Source: Phoronis australis (lineage: Eukaryota > Phoronida > Phoronidae). Taken from it: DNA of 64,000 nt. The DNA lies in assembly GCA_002633005.1 (NCBI GenBank), contig NMRA01000463.1, positions 126,070 to 190,069 of the forward strand, read 5' to 3'. The notes under the pieces were generated by a model. It was not told the DNA's origin, ran no database searches, and was given only the letters and a program-made list of their open reading frames with translations. The position numbers were made by a program, and so were the translations under genes. Every line of letters begins with the position of its first letter. The first letter of the stretch is position 1. Positions 23,985 to 34,942 of this stretch are shown piece after piece.

Positions 23985-24326
23985 TTAGAAGAGGTTACCG
24001 AACAATGTCTTTCTTTTCTTCTCTGCCTCCAGCAAGTATTTACAAATGCTTATCAAATAACTGCAGTTTTGAGAGTTTACAATACTAATTAAGTTTCCAA
24101 AACCAACGTTATTAATATTCGACGTTAAGTATCTCTGGCGATTGTCTGTCCAGCAAAAGAATATTTCAATCTCTATCTTTCTCATACTGCAACATTGACA
24201 TACCCTGTCCTCCCTGGCAACCCCACTAAGTCTACATTCATTTATCATTATTGAAAACTGTGCACACCTGAAGCGAACAAACATTAGAAAGAATAGGTGT
24301 TTTTCTTTCAATAGATTTTGATACAT
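23985..24326 (-). pseudogene. Relic of a non-LTR retrotransposon ORF2 C-terminus
   Basis: The 113-codon minus frame contains FVRFRCAQFSIMINECRLSG, then VAREDRVCQCCSMRKIEIEI and a distal ICKYLLEAEKKRKTL. This follows the C-terminal pattern of non-LTR reverse transcriptase polyproteins: RxRC...GRY...REERxCxxC...IExExHF..., with a final KYIxxAxxxR. The histidine and cysteines of the last motif are lost. No palm or endonuclease sequence is visible upstream, so the copy is 5'-truncated and dead. Confidence 0.6.
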
Positions 24327-24735
24327 ATATGGCGTTAAATGAATAAAGACTGACTAAAATACGAGGATCAGACAATGTCGAACAACGAAGACAGTAACAA
24401 ATTTAAAAGGTGGCTTATTATTTTGGAAATAACGTAAATAACGTACTATGTTGAGATAATGTTTCCTAGTTCACTCATGCATCTGGTCATTGATAATACA
24501 TTACAGTTTTCAATCCCTTCCTGGTCAACTTGCGGCAATTATACCCTCCTGGCGCCAAAGTAAAAGTAAAAAAGGATATGTCATCCGACTTCAACAATTC
24601 AAGTTCGCTAATGGCCCTCTATAAGAAAGAATTCGCGACAAAACACTTACCGTGTTATTGGAATTCGGAAGTTGAAAAGCTACCTACGCGTAGCCTCCGC
24701 CGATGCAACTTTACAGTTGCTGCGTAATTACTTAC
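24327..24735. other. Non-coding stretch between the retroelement relic and the candidate exon
   Basis: AT-rich. A strong minus-strand donor (ACACG/GTAAGT) is present at 24651/24650, but every frame leading into it closes within about 20 codons. Nothing else is seen. Confidence 0.25.
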
Positions 24736-24841
24736 AAGAGCGGTGTATTCTAATTCATTATGCGGCAACCAATTGCACCTAACGTGACAGTATGAACTGT
24801 ACACATGCACGAGTGTGTTCGTATGACCGAAAAGTCCATAC

Positions 24842-24944
24842 CTGAGTGTATTCGACGCTTTGCGGTTGTCGTTTCGCATACAGACGTTGATTTGAGTCAT
24901 TGGCGGTTCTTCAAGAAGACGCATTAACTCGTCATATTCGTAAC
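24842..24944 (-). CDS. Candidate internal exon, unrecognised (weakly NSUN-like)
   Basis: The minus-strand acceptor TTTTCTGTTTGCAG and donor ACTCAG/GTATGG bound 103 bp. Only one frame is open: a split first codon, then YEYDELMRLLEEPPMTQINV and further residues, with two bases left over. The pattern FxxLLxxLxxPPxxTxxxV recalls the N-terminus of NSUN6-type RNA methyltransferases, but the match is weak. GC content is clearly above the background. A further 43-bp exon at 24736-24778 would join in frame. The other exons are unknown. Confidence 0.3.
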
Positions 24945-25335
24945 CTGCAAACAGAAAATTGAACCATTTAGCGTGGGCTAAACAAAAACATATGACCAAT
25001 TTTCAAAACAGGCGGGTTTGAGTGGCAAAAATACGCGGTTTGTTGTTAATTTCTGACACGCGCTCGCGCTATGAACTGATGGGTGTCGTCTGTATGTTAT
25101 TAACTAAATTCAGTTTCCATTTAAACCATTACTGTTCAGTTTCAAAGGTTTTCTTTGATTACAAGCAGACAGCTCAAATCAAGGCATCCGCACATCTCGA
25201 AAGTGATCGAATATGATCTTCTATGAAACTGAACTACCAACAAATTTACCCAGACAAAAACATTTTGTATTTCCACAAGGTATTGCCGTAAGCAGTTGCC
25301 TGGTAAAACATTATAATTCAGATAATCGATTTTGC

Positions 25336-25355
25336 AGTGCGTTTTAGTGCGTTTT
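25336..25355 (+). repeat. 10-bp tandem duplication
   Basis: AGTGCGTTTT occurs twice in perfect tandem, a typical replication-slippage product. Confidence 0.7.
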
Positions 25356-25548
25356 AGAAGAAATGTGCGAGTGTGTGTGCGAGAGCTGCTGCCTTGAAAG
25401 TAATGTCTTGTGGAATCTCGCTTTGAAAACTACCCTCAGGCTGAATGGTAGACAAACAAGGGCATACAACTACTGCTTGAGATAATGGATTTGAACTGGA
25501 CAAAACACAATGCCGCATTGAGAATGACTTCGAGACAGAGGTAACGTT

Positions 25549-25760
25549 GACGATAATGGTTGTAATGATGATGTCGACGAAGATGATGATGACGACGGGG
25601 ATAATGACGACGACGGACGACCATAGTGACTAAGGGAAGACAATAATACCGACGGTGGTGTTGACGATGGCACGATGACGATGATGAAGGTGACCATGAA
25701 GGCCATGGTGATGAAGACGATGATGACGTCAATGAGGGTAGTTTTGACAGCGGTGGATAT
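25549..25760 (+). repeat. GAT/GAC trinucleotide-rich simple sequence
   Basis: Imperfect GAT, GAC and GGT triplets dominate about 210 bp. The long minus-strand frames across it (Ser-rich, His/Arg-rich or hydrophobic in the three frames) are artefacts of the repeat. A similar CAT/GAT-rich tract is at 51664-51815. Confidence 0.75.
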
Positions 25761-26090
25761 GGCAATAATACAGGGGCTAATGGTGGCGACACAACTTATG
25801 GATAAGATGTGAGTAATAGTGGCGGCAAGGATCATGGAGAAAAGAGCGAATACGAAATACAAAAAGGGCAATTTCAGCGATAGCACGCGCCAGCAGACGG
25901 TGTTGCATCCACGGGGGACTTCGCCACTGCACCATGAGGTTGCGACTTTTAATCAATTTGAATGACAAATCAAGATTCGAGCTAATGAAAACATTTAATT
26001 GCTCCCCGAGAACCAGAAAACATACCAAAGGGATTTGACTAGATTTGCCAATCCGTTGATCTATTAATCGACAATAGTTTAGCCACTTAC

Positions 26091-26112
26091 CCTAAATGCG
26101 GAGAAGTCGTGG
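26091..26112 (-). other. Possible 22-bp microexon
   Basis: A strong acceptor (TTGTTCTTTTCCAATACAG) and a strong donor (TTTAGG/GTAAGT) are 22 bp apart on the minus strand. Two of the three frames are open. Microexons exist in animal genes, but this spacing can occur by chance. Confidence 0.12.
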
Positions 26113-26772
26113 CTGTATTGGAAAAGAACAATATTCGCAAATCATAATCCTCAATCTCATTATTGCTACACGAGTCTTGTATTTAGTCGTCAATGCTGAA
26201 GACATAATTGGGAAAGACTTACAAAGCCACGTTCTACTAGTTAATGATATTAGCCGGAGTAAGTCAGAATAAGATGATTCTCATTAGATGTTAGTAGTTG
26301 GATTAACCGAAGAGTCGAGGCAAACTTCGTCGGTTTTGCTCCAAGGCCATTGCACAATCCAATCCGACTGAAAAAGTACTTATGCCCATATTAAAAACCT
26401 AGGCGGGGCAAACCATTTTCGCGACGTTGGTGTACGCATGTCTACGAAATTAATTCGGCACAGTCAGGCAAGTAAGTATAATTTCCCCCCTCTCCGTGCT
26501 TCATCCATCCGCTCTTTCAGCACCCCCCGCATGATTCCCCTCAGCCTTTCCCATTCTCCTTCTTTCCCCCAATCTCCCTCAAACCATTTGTCAACAGATT
26601 TCATCATATTCAAAGGTATGTTTTGCCCGAGGCATTTCGCATTATGACATACTCGTCAGTAATGTCGGTGCTTTTGACGTCGACTCTAATTAATTGCAAG
26701 GTTAAGCCGAACCAAAGACCTAATGCAGTGCTGTGACAAGCATAAAGGATGGCTTCGGATAATTGATGGGCG

Positions 26773-26892
26773 ACTCCATTTTAGTTCCATTATCGTAATT
26801 ACCGAGTAGACCGTCACCTACTTTTCACAATATTTCAACATATTCCACGCCTCACTGAAAAATATGATATTTACATACTTTTCGCTACATTA
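26773..26892 (+). repeat. 120-bp direct repeat, left copy
   Basis: The segment from ACTCCATTTTAG to GCTACATTA is repeated at 27187-27306 with a single A/G difference. The copies flank a 294-bp insert that ends in a poly-A run. Confidence 0.9.
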
Positions 26893-27186
26893 AAATTCCT
26901 CCTAAGCAACGTTAGCAAATTTTTATATACCGTTTATCAATATTGTTGCATCTGATTTCCCTACATGAATCTGTAAATATTTTTGTTTTTATATATCTGT
27001 AATAGCATGTCTAAGTATTGGAATACTTATTTTAGATACTACTTAATTGTATATATCTCTATGTATATAAGTTTCATTTATGAATTGTTTACAACCCAGA
27101 TATAATGCTTCGCGGTTTCTGGGTTTGTTATTATTTCTTTGTATGTTCTGTGTATCCTTCAATAAATATATATCACAGTGAAAAAA
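26893..27186 (+). mobile_element. Possible retroposed insert with poly-A tail
   Basis: This 294-bp AT-rich sequence ends with AATAAA (27161-27166) followed 14 bases later by seven A (27181-27187), after which the flanking repeat resumes. That is the structure expected of a reverse-transcribed, polyadenylated RNA fragment or a truncated non-LTR element. No coding similarity is seen. If this is right, the 120-bp flanking repeats are an unusually long target-site duplication; a TRIM-like LTR element is an alternative. Confidence 0.45.
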
Positions 27187-27306
27187 ACTCCATTTTAGTT
27201 CCATTATCGTAATTACCAAGTAGACCGTCACCTACTTTTCACAATATTTCAACATATTCCACGCCTCACTGAAAAATATGATATTTACATACTTTTCGCT
27301 ACATTA
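27187..27306 (+). repeat. 120-bp direct repeat, right copy
   Basis: This is nearly identical to 26773-26892 (119 of 120). The near identity means the event was recent. A weaker resemblance to CACACCTCACCGAAAAAG near 30448 suggests the unit may itself belong to an older repeat. Confidence 0.9.
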
Positions 27307-27613
27307 GTAAACACTTCTCGATACAACCGTTACAATTACGAGTGACCAATTGCAAAATGAAATTTCCAGCACCCATTGTTCCCCGATACATGCAACAGAT
27401 ATACATGTACATAGTTTAGCCTTTGACCAGTAGTCAAAGAACTCTGTATTGTAGAACATTTCGTGAGTAGTTTCACCTGGCAATTAAATATTTTTATTCT
27501 GTAGCTAAACAAAATATCTTTAAATCTTTATTTAAAAACTTCCTGTCTTTTAAATTTCACATTTCCTGTAAAAACTATTTTCATGGATTAAACTGTCACT
27601 CATCTTGAACATA

Positions 27614-27623
27614 AGAGGGCGCT
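27614..27623 (+). promoter_or_regulatory. CTCF-type core AGAGGGCGCT
   Basis: This is one of four AGAGGGCGC occurrences in the window (4732, 18934, 27614, 30670), all on the plus strand. The upstream CCASY half of the consensus is poorly kept at each, so these are partial matches. Confidence 0.2.
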
Positions 27624-30600
27624 GTAAACAACAGCATTAGCCAATCATCAATTTAGAATCCCATTACTGGTACCCGTGGTAGATGCACATTCAACTACGG
27701 ACACCAGATAAAGAAGTTTTGATTGTTTAGCAGTGCCTGAACTTGGAAACTTGCTAAATCCCAAGATCTCGTATGCGTGAACTTGGAATAAAACGAGGAA
27801 ATTTGAGAAGTTCACTCAAATAGTCACGTTCATGCTGATAAAAATTGCACTGCACTAAACCAAATTATATGTTAATAAAATAAGGTCAATTTGAACCAAT
27901 CTTTTTCAATTATTGGGGAATTTATTCACCAAACAACCAATGATTTAACCATTTGCATATTACTCCGATTCTGTGATACAAGTTACGTAAAAGAGAATGT
28001 CGGGGACCATGAAGGCAATAATTAAAACAGATTCTTCACACTGTACAAAAATCACCCGATTGCCTTAAAGAGTATTCATTTCCAAGTTCACGCAAACACT
28101 ATATTCAGATTAAGCAGGACTCCGACTTCACGCACACCAGTTTGATATGATATGATATGAACAGCGCACACGATACTTGAACTATATCAGACTATATCAA
28201 ACCATCAACAGAATTCTGTTCTTAAACATTTTACCCAGATGCTCCTAAAACACAAAAATCGTCACCAAAACACATTTTATGCAAGATGTCATCTTATGTA
28301 GCCTACATTTTGCCATAAACAACACCACTTGTATGAATAAATGAAAGCCGCCAAAATTACATTAACTTTAAAAAAACAATTCTAACAAATTTCATTACAT
28401 CTGAGGTCTATTGATTCCAATGCAAGTGGCCAAAACGATCACTATAGGGGAATAAATTAAAACCCCAATATACTCTGGTAAAGGTTGCCACCAACGATCA
28501 TCATTTGACCTTTTGCTGAATAGCATAATTTTGTGCTTCAAGGGACTCACTCAATTTTGATTCAGAAGTTACGGTTTAATGAAATGCAACTCCATTGAGG
28601 AGAAGGGTCGTACGAGGCCCGGGTAGAAAATGGCGGTGGACAAGTGGGTCAGAGTTTCTATGGCGTGGTTTAATTCTGAAATGAGGCGAGTATCTCTGGT
28701 AAAAATCGACAATAACTGGTCCAGAATTTAGGCCAAGTTTTGTCCTACGTTTTGCCTTACATTTCTTTCCTATTTTGGCATAATTTTGCAATCAAAATAT
28801 CATCACCGTCTTTGTGATATTACTATGGTTGAAACAACGTGAGAATCCAAATGCATCACTTGTTTAGCCAGTTTATACTCGGACAGTGAAATTATAAACA
28901 TATTACCGTTACCCAGCGGACATCAACGTTGGATTAAAAGTATTGTAATGAGAGGACCAATCTATGCCTTTGAAATTATTGGGACAGACCAGCCGTCGTT
29001 GATACGTTTCTCGACCTGGTCACAAGCAAGAAAAGACCGCAGCCGTTTTGTCTATGCTATCGTACTATCGAAAGTTGGCAATCAAAAATTGCATCCGGGT
29101 GTCGCTACCGTCAATCCAGTTGGGAATTTTTCCGCGAAGCAACGTGATCAGTAGGTAAATTGTACGGGGAATTCTTGTAAACAAACCGGAGAGAATTGTC
29201 TAAACAAACAGTGTTTATAACATAATCAAGTAGTGTCAGTACGAGATAACCGCGGAGAGCTTACGTCCGTGAGGAGCGTTCAGTGATGATAGAACAATTG
29301 TTTTCATCACACGAATGAATGTGTTCTTCAATATTTGCGTAAGTGTTGATCCGTGCGCGTGGACAGTTGCGAATATTCAAGCAAATATTGCAGTCTAAAG
29401 GCTATCATTTTGTTGGAAAAAAGTGCTGGTAAAATATACCTAAAACCTTCCGTCAATGCACCACCGGTCCATCACAAAGGATAAGAAACAACCAATCATG
29501 CGTCATGTATTCTGCCGGTGCGGACGATACCACCAACTCAGTTTTCTTGAAGGACATATCTCCAAACGATTATTCTTGTCAAGTCGTCCAGGAAGAAAAC
29601 ATCCACGCACAGGTTAAACACATCCAGTATTGGAACATATTATTCCATTTCACAAAGGTGATCGAGGGTTCAGGGAACTAATGCCAGAAATCGATATAAA
29701 AACCACCACTCATTGACACATTTTGACCAATGAATTTTCGAACACGTGTTTGATCTCTGAGAAATGGGTCCAATATTTACACTCCCAACTGTCGAGACCA
29801 GTTTTACGCCCAGCCCCTGAACAGCTGTGGTCCCTGTACCACGAGCACTCAAACTAAATACATTTCGCTACGGTCTCCAATCATCGCAGTAGCAAACGTC
29901 GTATTAGCGGGCGAACATCTCGCGAAACGCAGACATGCGTCAACGAACTTTCACTTTGTATTACAAGATGATAGAGGCATTTAACAGTTCTCACGCGGTT
30001 ATTTCAGGGTTAAATTAGTAGCGATTATCGCATATGCTGACCCAGGCAACTGCTGCGAGATGGAATAAAGTGTTATAATTTGTTTTCCAAGCCGCACGAA
30101 GCCACTCGTGTTGTATAACGGCGCCAACACCTGTTCAGTACAGACTAGGCTGGCATTCCGCAGTGAATTGAGATGTTACAACGTTACGCGTGAATCAAGA
30201 ACGGCAAGCCCACTCTCGAATGCTAGAACTTCCTTATTGTGATTTTCTGACCAAAGTTGGTATCTAGATAACGCATTTGCAGATAGACATCTTCTTTCGG
30301 GAGGACGCTCTCTCTCCAAGAGAGGTTTCCGACCAAGACAAGGAAATGCCCATAGTAAAAGGACAAAAATGACTGAACTAAGCGTCGGGGCATAAATGAT
30401 GATTTACATTCAGACCACATAAAAACGTACGTTGCAACACTTTTCACACCTCACCGAAAAAGATATATTTATACACACATAAAAATACATCTCATTTGTT
30501 TCACAAAGTATGCCTCATCATAAAATTAAAATTGGCGTCATCCAGGCTTTCAAAATGAATATATAATAAATACTCACAAATGGACTTACCTGGATGAATA

Positions 30601-30669
30601 ATAAAATCTATTGTCTTAGAAATAATATTAAAAATTGTCAAGGTGTTGAGAAAGCGCATTTAGAACGTT

Positions 30670-30679
30670 AGAGGGCGCG
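30670..30679 (+). promoter_or_regulatory. CTCF-type core AGAGGGCGCG
   Basis: This is another AGAGGGCGC core. On the minus strand just downstream, an ATG opens 24 codons to a perfect donor (ATCCAG/GTAAGT at 30590/30589), so a small promoter and first exon is conceivable. The frame is too short to assert. Confidence 0.15.
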
Positions 30680-30860
30680 ACAATGGTTTTGCTGAAAACA
30701 GCGTAAAACAGGTAGATCGATCACGTGAAACTCATTTTGCTGAACCGACATAAGCGGCGTTAACTTGAAAACTTCGTCTTTATCATCAATGCAATACACT
30801 GCAACAGGAAATGTTTGCAATGCTCATATTTACATATTTAACAAATTATGACTTGAACTA

Positions 30861-31040
30861 GCGTGGAAGGCGCACCATAGGTGCTGGGGGCTATTGCCCC
30901 CACCTTTTTCAGTGCTACGTCGCACATGGTCTATAGGTGGTGCACCACAGGGGGTCTGAGGGGACTATATCTTCCCACTTTTTTCAGTGCTGCACCACCC
31001 ATGACCAGGGATACATCGCCACTGTTTACCTGCTTGAACG
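30861..31040 (+). repeat. Diverged tandem pair from a G/C-run repeat
   Basis: Two units share a layout: a G-rich segment, a C-rich segment, CACTTTTTTCAGTGCT-like sequence, then a GCACCAC/TCGCACATGG segment. The frame across them shows PTFFSA twice. The GGGGGCTATTGCCCCC hairpin in the first unit is self-complementary. This is repeat sequence, not a gene. Confidence 0.5.
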
Positions 31041-33750
31041 GAAAATCATGTCACTATCTTCGACCTCTATGCAGTTGTAACTAGCGTTATCACGGCAGTG
31101 TTATCAAAAATCGCATCGCAGATGTTGGAAGACAGGGACACGTGCGACTTCATTAATATCAAGAAGCACCGCATTGTTACCTAAGCTATCCAACCTCCTT
31201 AAGAACTCATTGTTGCCGCTTTGTAAGCAGGAAGTCATTAGAAGAGTCTTGAAACATGGCTCAAAATTTTATGTTTGTTTTATAATGAAAAATGATGGTG
31301 AGGGTTTTCATTGCTTGGACCTATCTCAAACACACCTCGTTTTTACATGTTCATAGAACGGTTGCCATCTGCATTCGAAGGAAAATCTACAAAATTATTC
31401 TTTAACCAAATGATGACCTTCAGGAGGGAACAAACTCATGCCATGGGGTGACAGTGTTTGACAGCGATTTCATTAAGTTTACATGAAGTCGTTTACTGTA
31501 AATGAAAAACACTTTTCCATCTGGTGTTTATTGTTTTCTATTTGACGCACCTGTGTACCAGATAAAGAGAACAATTTCATCAGCAGATCACTATGAATGG
31601 ACAAAGTAACGTCGTCCACATGTCGAGAAGTATTGTTCCTTTACAACATGATCCGCCATCCAATTCCACGACTCCAGGACGCAGAATAAAAACAGAACGG
31701 AAACACGTTTCCAAACACGTATGTATTTACTATAACCTGTCACGAGTTCACCAGAAGAGCTAAGTACTATTCCATTAAATTGTACCGGCCATTTTGTTAG
31801 TGTACCAACTGAAATTTAAAGTAAACAGTAAAAAAACAGCGTTAAATTCCTTTTGTCAATTTTATTGGCTATACGGTGTACATGTACAATATAATTAAAC
31901 TGGTTTGGGTTAAATTTTGATTTACGAATTTCTTTCTAGTTATATCAGAGAGCAATGAGACTTCGGATCAGCTGACGATGGAATTAATCCACGCGCAAAA
32001 TTTTTCGACTGAGTTAAGGGCTCGGTTTTTAGTTATGTTATTAGAAAATACCATTAGTGTCAAATAAGAACACATAATAAAGATAAAATGATAGAAAATG
32101 ATGTTACATCCTTGAGTAAAGAACGAAACAAATATGCAAAAGATTTAGGGAATTTAGTTGTGTCCGTATTTGGGATTGTTCTTTGCAACAGGGCACTGGT
32201 GCACTCGGCGGCCTCGATTTCAGCAAATGTGTGGCAGACGACGGAGAGAATTGGTAATTTGGAATAAAACCGCAAAGAATACGACGGATGAAGTTGTTTT
32301 ACTGCCCCGGTCAAAACTAACAACTTCAGGTAATTTATTCCATCCAAAATAATCTCCAAAAGGCGCTTTTTACCGTAAAAGCGATCGAGTCCCTTCAACT
32401 GAAGCCGTAAAGCAAAATATATTCAAATTATTCATGCCATGCATTCGTATACTCGGTGGATTAGCATCATGCATCGTTCACAGGAGGGACAAATTAATAG
32501 CACAACTTTGGTTTTTATTTAAAATATCAACTGAACATCCTGGTTGCATTGTCGAGTGTCCTTCTCTAACCGCCGCTTAATCGTAACGAATGAATAGTTC
32601 TGATTTATACCCTTCTCAAACAGCACCGGGTTTCTCTGCTACCTGTTGGCATCACTTCATTAGGTCATTCGCTCTAATAATCCTACGAAAACCCTCAGCA
32701 TTCAATACTCATTTTCAATGTAAACCACGGTTTGCGCTACAGCCCATTAGACTGAGACATGGGAATTGATGTATTTATTTATAAACATTGGACAAGATGA
32801 CTAGGGAATACACACGCAATATACATGCAGGTAGAGCCGAACTAACAGACGATTTACTGTAGGCTATGTAGGAACTTATCAACACGGCTGTGTACTTAAT
32901 TTTGCCAAATATCTAGTAAACTGTAAATTGTATAAATACATATTTTCTGAAATTATATAACACCGAGAATTTGAATTATAAATTTTACGAACCCGACATC
33001 AATTTTGACTTTTTAGTAAAATTAAGCAAAAACGAAAAGTAAATTCATAGCAAAACAACACTATCAATAACATGAAATCTTAAAAAGTGTTGATTTTCTA
33101 AAAAATGGTGTTCATTTTAATTAATTTAAGTTTTTCAAAAAATTGTATTTGATATCCCCTCTTGCAGAATTGGATCATTTAAAAAAATCCTAACAATACT
33201 TTGTAGAACAGTTCATTAAATACCCTGTCAAAAAGTTTCACTCGACTGCGATCAATCATTTCTGAGAAAGATCGAATAAAAAGGCATGCGCAGGTGACAC
33301 TGGGAGCCACAAAAAGAAAACGGAAGAAAAACACGACAAAATTATTACAGTCAGCTAGTAACTAGGGTGTTTAGCAGTAGCACGTGATCTTTAAATTTAG
33401 ATGTTACTTATCTATAGATTGTATTTTAGGGTTCCACTTGGGTCACTTATGCGGCGTAAGATGCCAAAATTCTGCAGACGCGTAGTGACTGACATCATGT
33501 TTCGCGAACGCTACTTCACTCTGCTGTTAGCCTAACACGTACATGTATAAGAAGTTGTTGTTGTGAATTATCACAAGTTTGGGTTGCACTTGCAGCAAAT
33601 ATTACAAACCGGTTAGCAATGTATAATAAAAATAAATACTTATACTGCATACTTATTCTTGCATACGTGTAGAGTGAAAACGTTCATACAGGCTCTTGGA
33701 ACATGGCGCAACAATAACTGTCTGGGTTAAAACACGTCTAACACGCAGGG
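31041..33750. other. AT-rich non-coding stretch
   Basis: No supported gene. The small repeat at 32130-32181 lies inside. The 32880-33240 part is extremely AT-rich. Confidence 0.25.
32130..32181 (+). repeat. Diverged repeat, copy 2 (matches 16140-16191)
   Basis: This is the second copy of a 52-bp match. The plus frame through it is open for about 60 codons (32070-32260) and carries NKYAKDLGNLVVSVFG. Differences between copies fall at all three codon positions, so selection on protein is not shown. Confidence 0.4.
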
Positions 33751-34217
33751 TACGAGTTACCCAAGAACAAGTTTCTCCTGAAATGAGTTGTCACTAGTTT
33801 TGGTGGTAGTGTGAACGCCAGTTGCGCTGGGGCAACTTGTCACACGCTCGATGACTTACCCCACGTTACCCCAAGTAACTTGTTCTAGGGCAACTTAACC
33901 CAGCGCAAGTGGTAGTGCGGACTAAAACCTGTAAGTAAGGTGGAATTAATTACCTAGGACCTCGCTAAGAAGCAAAACTTCGCTAAATTATGCGATATAT
34001 TGCAGTGCATTTTAAACGAGAACACGTGATTCTGGCTAGATTTTAGCTAGGTCCTAGCGCTACTGAACGCACGCCACCCGTGTGCTTACTTAGCCTTCAT
34101 AGGGGTGCCTCACCTTTTATGCGCCTTATTTACCTCATGGTCACCAGGTTGGTAATACGGGGGGAAGTTGCTCTAGGGCAAGTTGCTCTAGGGCAAGTTG
34201 CTCAAGGGAAACTCGTA
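33751..34217. mobile_element. Fold-back / MITE-like element with tandem sub-repeats
   Basis: The ends are imperfect inverted repeats: TACGAGTTACCCAAGAACAA at 33751 against the reverse complement of 34195-34217 (TACGAGTTTCCCTTGAGCAA). Inside, a second inverted pair lies at 33813-33840 and 33886-33913 (GTTGCGCTGGG against CCCAGCGCAA). The right end carries three tandem copies of AGTTGCTCTAGGGCA (34166-34210). There is no coding content. This suits a non-autonomous DNA transposon. Confidence 0.5.
34166..34210 (+). repeat. Three tandem 15-bp units
   Basis: AGTTGCTCTAGGGCA occurs twice exactly and a third time with two changes. The same GGGCAACTT word recurs in inverse orientation at 33888-33896, inside the fold-back element. 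Confidence 0.8.
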
Positions 34218-34730
34218 GTGTGGCAACGACCTAACATTTGCAACAGTCATCTGATCTGAACACACGAAAACAACATGCTCGTACTTTAGGACAATGTCGA
34301 ATCCCGGTGTAAAGGATTCGGAGTCCCCCTGAACTGGTTTTGAATGTCCCGACCTGACAAAGAGCCTCCCTCCTGCTACATTGGATCGCTAACCAATGAA
34401 ACGAACACTTTTAATACGCACATGTGCAACTGCACATGTGCAGTGTTTTTCTTCAATTCTAATACAATGGCTGGCTCGTAATGGCCTCCTGCTACTAAAA
34501 GCCCTGTGCGTTTTCGTTTTCTGCAATAGCCTTTCTCGGCCCAGCTTGAAGGCATCACGACACATATCGAGGTCAAATATTGAACGTTCAAAGACGCCGT
34601 CACCTCGTATATTGTTTTTTGATTGAAACTTATATCGGATGACAACAGACGACAATTGAATTAGAAAAAGGCGGATTTAAATTGATATTCAAGACCGCAG
34701 AGGTATCGGATTGGTTGTAAGTCGTGAAAA
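34218..34730. other. Non-coding stretch
   Basis: This contains a short inverted repeat GCACATGTGCA/TGCACATGTGC at about 34419-34442. No supported gene; three short overlapping frames around 34380-34650 look like chance. Confidence 0.25.
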
Positions 34731-34942
34731 TTAACCTTTGTTTACACAAACAAAACAGGAGTTGTAACTGAAGGCGATCTCTGGAATGCAATTAAGAATT
34801 TCCCAATGAACTGAATTTTCGAAATCAAACGTGATGCATTGACAGTCATTGCAATCCGGAAATGCAAATGAAGCCAAACTATCAAACAGAACGGACTTAA
34901 AAGTGGAAATGGGTATCGTTGAGTTTTGTACCTCAAGCACAC
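34731..34942 (-). CDS. Candidate Cys-containing exon, possibly terminal, unrecognised
   Basis: The minus-strand acceptor GTTGTTTTGCAG ends at 34943. From there about 69 codons are open (VLEVQNSTIPISTF onward) to TAA at 34731-34733. Five cysteines in the second half include PDCNDCQCITFDFENSVHWE, which vaguely recalls a PAN/apple core (CxxxC, aromatic core, CxL). A weak donor (AAAG/GTTAAT) overlaps the stop, so the exon could also be internal. No polyadenylation signal is evident close downstream. Confidence 0.27.

Larger units (their letters stand above)
27307..30860. other. Non-coding stretch
   Basis: No supported gene. Small tandem words such as ATATG repeated at 28144-28158 are present. 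Frames at 28948-29154 and 29670-29852 have no recognisable content. Confidence 0.25.

Noticed and set aside
25436-25886. Minus-strand frames of 118 and 138 codons
   Set aside because: They are produced by the GAT/GAC triplet tract; their composition is low-complexity Ser, His/Arg or hydrophobic residues with no domain.
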